Origin: Nitrospinaceae bacterium
GTDB lineage: Bacteria > Nitrospinota > Nitrospinia > Nitrospinales > VA-1
Assembly (NCBI GenBank): GCA_029261595.1
Contig: JAJDAZ010000021.1
Location: forward strand, 1-41,184
Direction of reading: 5' to 3'
Length of the DNA stretch: 41,184 bases
Below the pieces are notes generated by a model. The model made no database searches. It was given only the letters and a program-made list of their open reading frames with translations, and was not told where the DNA came from. Positions 37,775 to 41,184 of the stretch are shown here, one piece after another; positions within the stretch are counted from its first letter, which is position 1, and each line of letters begins with the position of its first letter. The translations under genes were made by a program, and so were the position numbers.

Positions 37775-37935
37775 CAATGAGCCAAGGAAGGTTAAAACAG
37801 GTGCTTTGAATAAAACTTATTTACGCTTTCCAATAGTACGATATATTAAACCCAATCGAATGAGCGGTCAATTTTTTAAAGAAAAATTGTCATTATAAAA
37901 TGCGGCGTAATAATTTTTATTTAAAGACCATTTAC

Positions 37936-38430
37936 ATGATACCAATAAATTTACAGAGAAAATTTTTTTACCGGTGGGTTGTCTGGGGAATGATCGCCGG
38001 CATGGGCACCGGATGCGGACTTTTTTCCAGAGGCCAGGAAGTGAAACCGGGGGTTGCGGTGAATGAAGTTTATTTAAAGGTCCCGGACAGCCTGGAGAAA
38101 TCTGCGTGGATGCAAACGTTTTTGTGGACAGTAAAGTGTGAAGCGATGGAAGGCCAAACCTGTGAAGGGTCGCCTACATTATTACTTCCCCGGGATAAAA
38201 CATTGTGCCGTTATGATTACCGGGTCCTTCAAGGCCCTGAAGGAAACACCGAGCAGGTGGTCCTGGCAAAAAACGATTCTTCTTTAAAAGTCAATATTCG
38301 GGCGATCGGGGGTCCGGATTGGAATCCCTACCCGTCGAAAATCACTTTGCAGATTCGCGCCGTCGGAATCGCCAGAGAAGCGGATGAGGAAACTCGAATG
38401 GCCCTCAATTGCGATCCTCTTGCAACTTAA
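37936..38430 (+). CDS. Hypothetical lipoprotein
   Basis: Probable exported lipoprotein of unknown family. A basic start, a hydrophobic stretch (VVWGMIAGMGTGC) and a Cys in a GTGC context form the signal. The mature part is about 140 residues and probably beta-rich, with four further cysteines (KCEAMEGQTCEG, TLCRYDYR and NCDPLAT) that could make two disulfides. The start is uncertain: an in-frame ATG at 37900 would add 12 residues, but a TATAAA-like -10 (37895-37900) overlaps it, so the ATG at 37936 is preferred. It is alone on the plus strand, followed by 175 non-coding bases. Confidence 0.65.
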   Translation: MIPINLQRKFFYRWVVWGMIAGMGTGCGLFSRGQEVKPGVAVNEVYLKVPDSLEKSAWMQTFLWTVKCEAMEGQTCEGSPTLLLPRDKTLCRYDYRVLQGPEGNTEQVVLAKNDSSLKVNIRAIGGPDWNPYPSKITLQIRAVGIAREADEETRMALNCDPLAT

Positions 38431-38499
38431 AGCCTAAGACCGGTTGTTTTATCCTTTGTTTTCAGGAGGTTTGCTCTTTGATTGTCTGCGAAAAAGGGG

Positions 38500-38521
38500 C
38501 TTGCAAATTATTGTTTGCAAG
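38500..38521. repeat. Perfect inverted repeat before the TPR gene
   Basis: CTTGCAAA (38500-38507) and TTTGCAAG (38514-38521) are perfect inverted arms around TTATTG. The site lies 85 bases before the periplasmic TPR gene and could be an operator; there is no T-run to make it a terminator. The rest of the 38431-38605 gap shows only a weak TATAGT -10 candidate. Confidence 0.4.
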
Positions 38522-38605
38522 GATTAGGGAAAATGATAAGTTTATAGTTAAAGAAAAGTTGAGCTTGGGGGGTAATATCAAACCACTATTGGGGAGTTCA
38601 TTATT

Positions 38606-38962
38606 ATGAAAAAAGCATTTATGATTTTTATAGCGCTGGCGTTCTTTATGGTTCCATTGACCGCAATTGCAGGAGAAGGTCCTATGAAAATGCCTGCTGG
38701 AGCGAATGCCGATGCCAACAAGCATAATGAAGAAGGCATCATGCATTGGGGCGAAGGTCATTATGACGTTGCGTTGAAACATTTTCAGGCGGCTTCCAAG
38801 GCAGGTGGAACCGGGGAGACTCATTTTAACGAAGCCATTTGTCTGGACAAATTGGGAAAACATGGGGACGCCACCATGCACTTCAAGGCGGCAAAGAAGA
38901 ATGCCAATGGCAATGCGGCCATATTGAATTCCCCGATTTTGAACGGCCATATAGGCGGTTGA
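38606..38962 (+). CDS. Periplasmic TPR protein
   Basis: A 118-residue exported protein. A clear signal peptide (MKKAFMIFIALAFFMVPLTA, cleavage probably after AIA, residue 22) precedes a short mature part made of about two TPR units (EEGIMHWGEGHYDVALKHFQ and FNEAICLDKLGKHGDATMHF). It has the G-x-x-x-A-x-x-x-F pattern of TPRs and several His and Met residues near the mature N-terminus. It is followed by a strong terminator and then the multiheme cytochrome genes. It may act as a periplasmic adaptor, but no partner can be named. The ribosome site GGGGAG is about 11 bases from the ATG. Confidence 0.78.
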   Translation: MKKAFMIFIALAFFMVPLTAIAGEGPMKMPAGANADANKHNEEGIMHWGEGHYDVALKHFQAASKAGGTGETHFNEAICLDKLGKHGDATMHFKAAKKNANGNAAILNSPILNGHIGG

Positions 38963-39028
38963 CCGTTGCAGGAAAACCGGGATTTTCTATGACCTGGAAA
39001 TATTGCGGGTCAGAGCCACTTTGGTTTG

Positions 39029-39062
39029 AAAGAGGTCGGCATTTTGTCGGCCTCTTTTTTTT
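39029..39062 (+). terminator. Strong intrinsic terminator abutting a start codon
   Basis: Twelve-base-pair stem AAAGAGGTCGGC (39029-39040) with GTCGGCCTCTTT (39046-39057), two G-T wobbles, loop ATTTT, continuing in an unbroken T-run to 39062. It ends the TPR transcript. The ATG of the pentaheme cytochrome follows at the next base (39063), so this hairpin also lies exactly where that gene's ribosome site should be. Confidence 0.85.
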
Positions 39063-40040
39063 ATGAAAATTTCTTCGCGACTCAAAAACCTCTTTATCGG
39101 CATCGGTTGTCTGGGAATTTCCGGATTCGTCATGCTCTATTTTTTCATCAACGAAAAAGTCGAGTGGATTCCTCAACGTGTGGTGGAACTGGCACGGGTT
39201 CCGGAACTTTTAGAGAAACCGGAAGCCAAGCGTTGCGCCGAATGTCATCAGGCGATTTACGAGGCCTGGAAAGAGAGCCGGCATTCCATCTCCTGGACCA
39301 GCAAAACCTATATCGAAGCGTCCGAAGACCGCACCAAGGAGAAATGCCTGGCCTGCCATATCCCTGAGTCGGTTCAGGGCGAAAAACCCAGCCCTCGCCT
39401 CGACCGCCGAGAGGAAGGCATCTACTGCGTTTCCTGTCACTTCATTGACAATAAAATGAACGGGCCTTACGACCTGCTGGCGCCTCCCCATCCCACCCAC
39501 CGGAACCCGGATTATGGCCGCTCGAAATTCTGCGGGTCCTGCCATGAGAAAACTTTCAAGCAATGGCAGGAAACCAAAGTCCAAGATACCTGTCAGGACT
39601 GTCATATGCCGAGGAAGAAAGGCCGACTGACCCAGAAATTCGGTCTCAATCTCCTGCATAAAAAAAGAATGGTTGGGGATCACCGATTCCTGCACGGGGA
39701 AATCACTGAAAAGGACATCCTTGTGGAAGCGCAGCTGAACGAAAAGATGTTTACTCTCAGCCTGTTGAACAAAACCATTCCGCATGCGGTTCCAACGGCG
39801 GACAACGGCGACCCCCGGCTTTATCTTTACATTACATTCTATAACCAGGCAGGGGATGAAGTGGACCGGGCAAAAGAAATCATCGCCCCACAACAGGAAA
39901 CCGCGCTCCCTTATGGTAAAAAGGTCAAATATCAACACCGCCTGTTCGATCCCGTTTCCCGCGCGGAAGTGGAGATAAAATATCAACCGGCCTGGACCAA
40001 GGAAAAAACTGATTTGTGGAAAATTTCGATCGTAAAATAA
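39063..40040 (+). CDS. Membrane-anchored pentaheme cytochrome c
   Basis: A 325-residue multiheme c-type cytochrome. One N-terminal uncleaved membrane helix (about residues 9-29) should anchor it in the inner membrane with the heme domain outside. Five CXXCH sites are visible: CAECH (58-62), CLACH (95-99), CVSCH (122-126), CGSCH (157-161) and CQDCH (177-181). All lie in the first 60 percent; the last 130 residues look like a beta domain with no heme. The layout resembles cytochrome c554-like and related multiheme electron carriers, but the specific partner is unknown. The start codon directly follows a terminator and has no Shine-Dalgarno. A triheme cytochrome gene follows after 95 bases. Confidence 0.88.
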   Translation: MKISSRLKNLFIGIGCLGISGFVMLYFFINEKVEWIPQRVVELARVPELLEKPEAKRCAECHQAIYEAWKESRHSISWTSKTYIEASEDRTKEKCLACHIPESVQGEKPSPRLDRREEGIYCVSCHFIDNKMNGPYDLLAPPHPTHRNPDYGRSKFCGSCHEKTFKQWQETKVQDTCQDCHMPRKKGRLTQKFGLNLLHKKRMVGDHRFLHGEITEKDILVEAQLNEKMFTLSLLNKTIPHAVPTADNGDPRLYLYITFYNQAGDEVDRAKEIIAPQQETALPYGKKVKYQHRLFDPVSRAEVEIKYQPAWTKEKTDLWKISIVK

Positions 40041-40135
40041 AACGGCGGTTTTTTATTTGACCCGCTAATTCCGTGTCATTTACAATTTTGAACAACCAAC
40101 ATCCCGTACCCTGGATTCATCTGAGGAGATTTCCA

Positions 40136-40990
40136 ATGAAAATGTCGAAAATTTTGTTGCCATTCCTGGTGTTTATTTTAATCGCTGTCAACCCCGTGCA
40201 GGCTAAGGATATGATCGTCAAAGAACCGCCAAAATCTTTGAGCAAATACTATCCTCCCGAAAGCAAGGAACCCAAATGGATCCAGCAGATGCATAAAATG
40301 AGCGCGGCTTTTGGCGGGGTGTTTGTGAACCTCAAGGAAAAAGATTTTGAAAATGTCGATAAGCACGCGGACAAACTGGTGGAAGAATATAAAAAGACCT
40401 CGGAAATGGTGCCGGAATGGGAAGAATATTTCGATATTAAAGCGGCAGAGGAGTTTGTAGCCGCCGCTAAAACTCATGATATCGCCAAGGCCGGTAAAGC
40501 TTCCGGCAAGCTGGGCAAGACCTGCGGAAAATGCCACGGGGACAACGAGATCTCCGTGTGGACCAAATTTCATTGGCCGAGTTTTCATAAAATCAAAGTC
40601 ACAGACCCCGTCGACGAGAAGGAAATTGAGTTCGATAAATACATGAAAAAAATTTCCTCATCCTTTAAAGGAGTGACGGTAAATTTCGGCGAAGGTCAAT
40701 ACGGCCGCGCCGCCAAAGCGCTGAAAGGTTTCAAATCCCGTTACATGGAGTTGAAGTCGACCTGCTCCAAATGCCACACGACGGACGACGTAAAGCTTTT
40801 TTATGTTGGCAAAGATGCTGAAACCGCGTTCTCCGGATTGATCAAAGAGTTGAACGCCGAAAAACCCAATCCGGGAAATTTCTGGAAGAATGTCGGACTG
40901 CTGGGAAAAACCGGGTGCAAAAACTGCCATCTGGTTCATCGTCCCTACTCCTTTATCAAGGAAGCCTGGGAGGCAGAAGATAAAAAATAA
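40136..40990 (+). CDS. Periplasmic triheme cytochrome c, cytochrome c'-like duplication
   Basis: A 284-residue exported cytochrome. The ATG at 40136 has AGGAG seven bases upstream and gives a clean signal peptide cleaved after VQA (residue 23). Three heme sites are seen: CGKCH (130-134), CSKCH (210-214) and CKNCH (261-265). Two similar helical units each end in CXXCH, as in cytochrome c'/c556: the pairs MHKMSAAFGGVFVNLKEKDF and MKKISSSFKGVTVNFGEGQY match closely, and the first two hemes are exactly 80 residues apart after longer helices. The third heme stands outside the repeat. It should be a soluble periplasmic electron carrier paired with the pentaheme protein upstream. Confidence 0.87.
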   Translation: MKMSKILLPFLVFILIAVNPVQAKDMIVKEPPKSLSKYYPPESKEPKWIQQMHKMSAAFGGVFVNLKEKDFENVDKHADKLVEEYKKTSEMVPEWEEYFDIKAAEEFVAAAKTHDIAKAGKASGKLGKTCGKCHGDNEISVWTKFHWPSFHKIKVTDPVDEKEIEFDKYMKKISSSFKGVTVNFGEGQYGRAAKALKGFKSRYMELKSTCSKCHTTDDVKLFYVGKDAETAFSGLIKELNAEKPNPGNFWKNVGLLGKTGCKNCHLVHRPYSFIKEAWEAEDKK

Positions 40991-41063
40991 CCTCTACATT
41001 GGAGGGAGAGTGTCTGAGGTGGGGCTGAATGGCCTTGGTATTTATACGGTCGCAGACAGAACA

Positions 41064-41184
41064 CCACGGCTTTAGCCGTGGATGAATGAGTCCGTAGGCG
41101 GTATTGTTGTATGCATGGAAGTTCGGATATCAGCACACAGCGTTTACCGTTTGCAATATCATGTAATTTGGGTATGTAAATACC
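41064..41184 (+). mobile_element. Left end of an IS200/IS605-type element, cut by window
   Basis: A perfect 8-bp hairpin CCACGGCT / AGCCGTGG (41064-41071 with 41074-41081, TT loop) precedes the start of a TnpA-type transposase. Subterminal imperfect palindromes of this kind are what TnpA recognises as single-stranded DNA in this family. The exact element boundary lies some bases upstream of 41064 and cannot be fixed without the other end. Confidence 0.75.
41115..41184 (+). CDS. tnpA: IS200/IS605 transposase TnpA, 3' part beyond window
   Basis: Only the first 23 codons are in the window. They read MEVRISAHSVYRLQYHVIWV then CKY, which matches the typical start of Y1-HUH transposases of the IS200/IS605 family (H-S-V-Y-x-L-x-Y-H-x-x-W-x-x-K-Y). 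These enzymes cut and paste single-stranded DNA with a single catalytic tyrosine further on. An in-frame ATG at 41082 would add 11 residues but overlaps the end of the hairpin. Whether the gene is intact cannot be seen. Confidence 0.8.
   Translation, partial: MEVRISAHSVYRLQYHVIWVCKY

Overview
The window is a dense, mostly housekeeping stretch of a Gram-negative bacterial chromosome. The evidence for an outer membrane is two Slp-type outer-membrane lipoproteins, several lipobox proteins, periplasmic TPR proteins and two class A penicillin-binding proteins. Membrane-anchored and periplasmic multiheme c-type cytochromes, a UbiD-type decarboxylase and an NtrC-type regulator suggest a respiratory lineage such as Nitrospinota or a former deltaproteobacterial group. 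That placement is an inference from gene content, not a measured assignment.

Layout. 1-1367: end of the ATP synthase operon (atpD 3' part, atpC). 1384-7036, minus strand: ubiD, an A+T-rich FRG-domain gene, uvrA. 7162-8932: two oligopeptide-type ABC permeases without ATPase or binding protein. 9189-13743: small unknown genes, a DUF1566 protein, a J-domain protein with half a zinc finger, two tandem Slp lipoproteins, a biotin ligase and a 41-residue lipoprotein. 14051-16317: a promoter and early terminator, a 109-residue unknown protein, a radical SAM protein, and a structured leader in front of a 60-residue protein. 17435-19051: hemB and an XRE regulator with a lysine-rich tail.

19102-23602 is a tightly overlapping three-gene envelope operon (membrane protein, class A PBP, SPOR protein). 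24090-25407, minus strand, holds arsC, a methyltransferase and a small membrane protein. 25491-29248 is a sugar-phosphate block (pgi, transaldolase, glucokinase), followed by argG. 30783-36745 holds an NtrC-type regulator, a TPR plus periplasmic-binding-fold protein resembling LpoA in architecture, and a second class A PBP convergent to it. The right end carries a DUF5069 protein, a leucine-rich-repeat protein, a lipoprotein, a periplasmic TPR protein, a pentaheme and a triheme cytochrome c, and the left end of an IS200/IS605-type element cut by the window edge.

Most promising for follow-up: the radical SAM locus with its two candidate RNA control elements; the two peptidoglycan synthase loci with unusual partners; the pentaheme gene whose start codon abuts a strong terminator; the triheme protein built from a duplicated cytochrome c'-like unit; and the hemB leader with a T-box-like core. 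No CRISPR array, rRNA or tRNA gene was seen.
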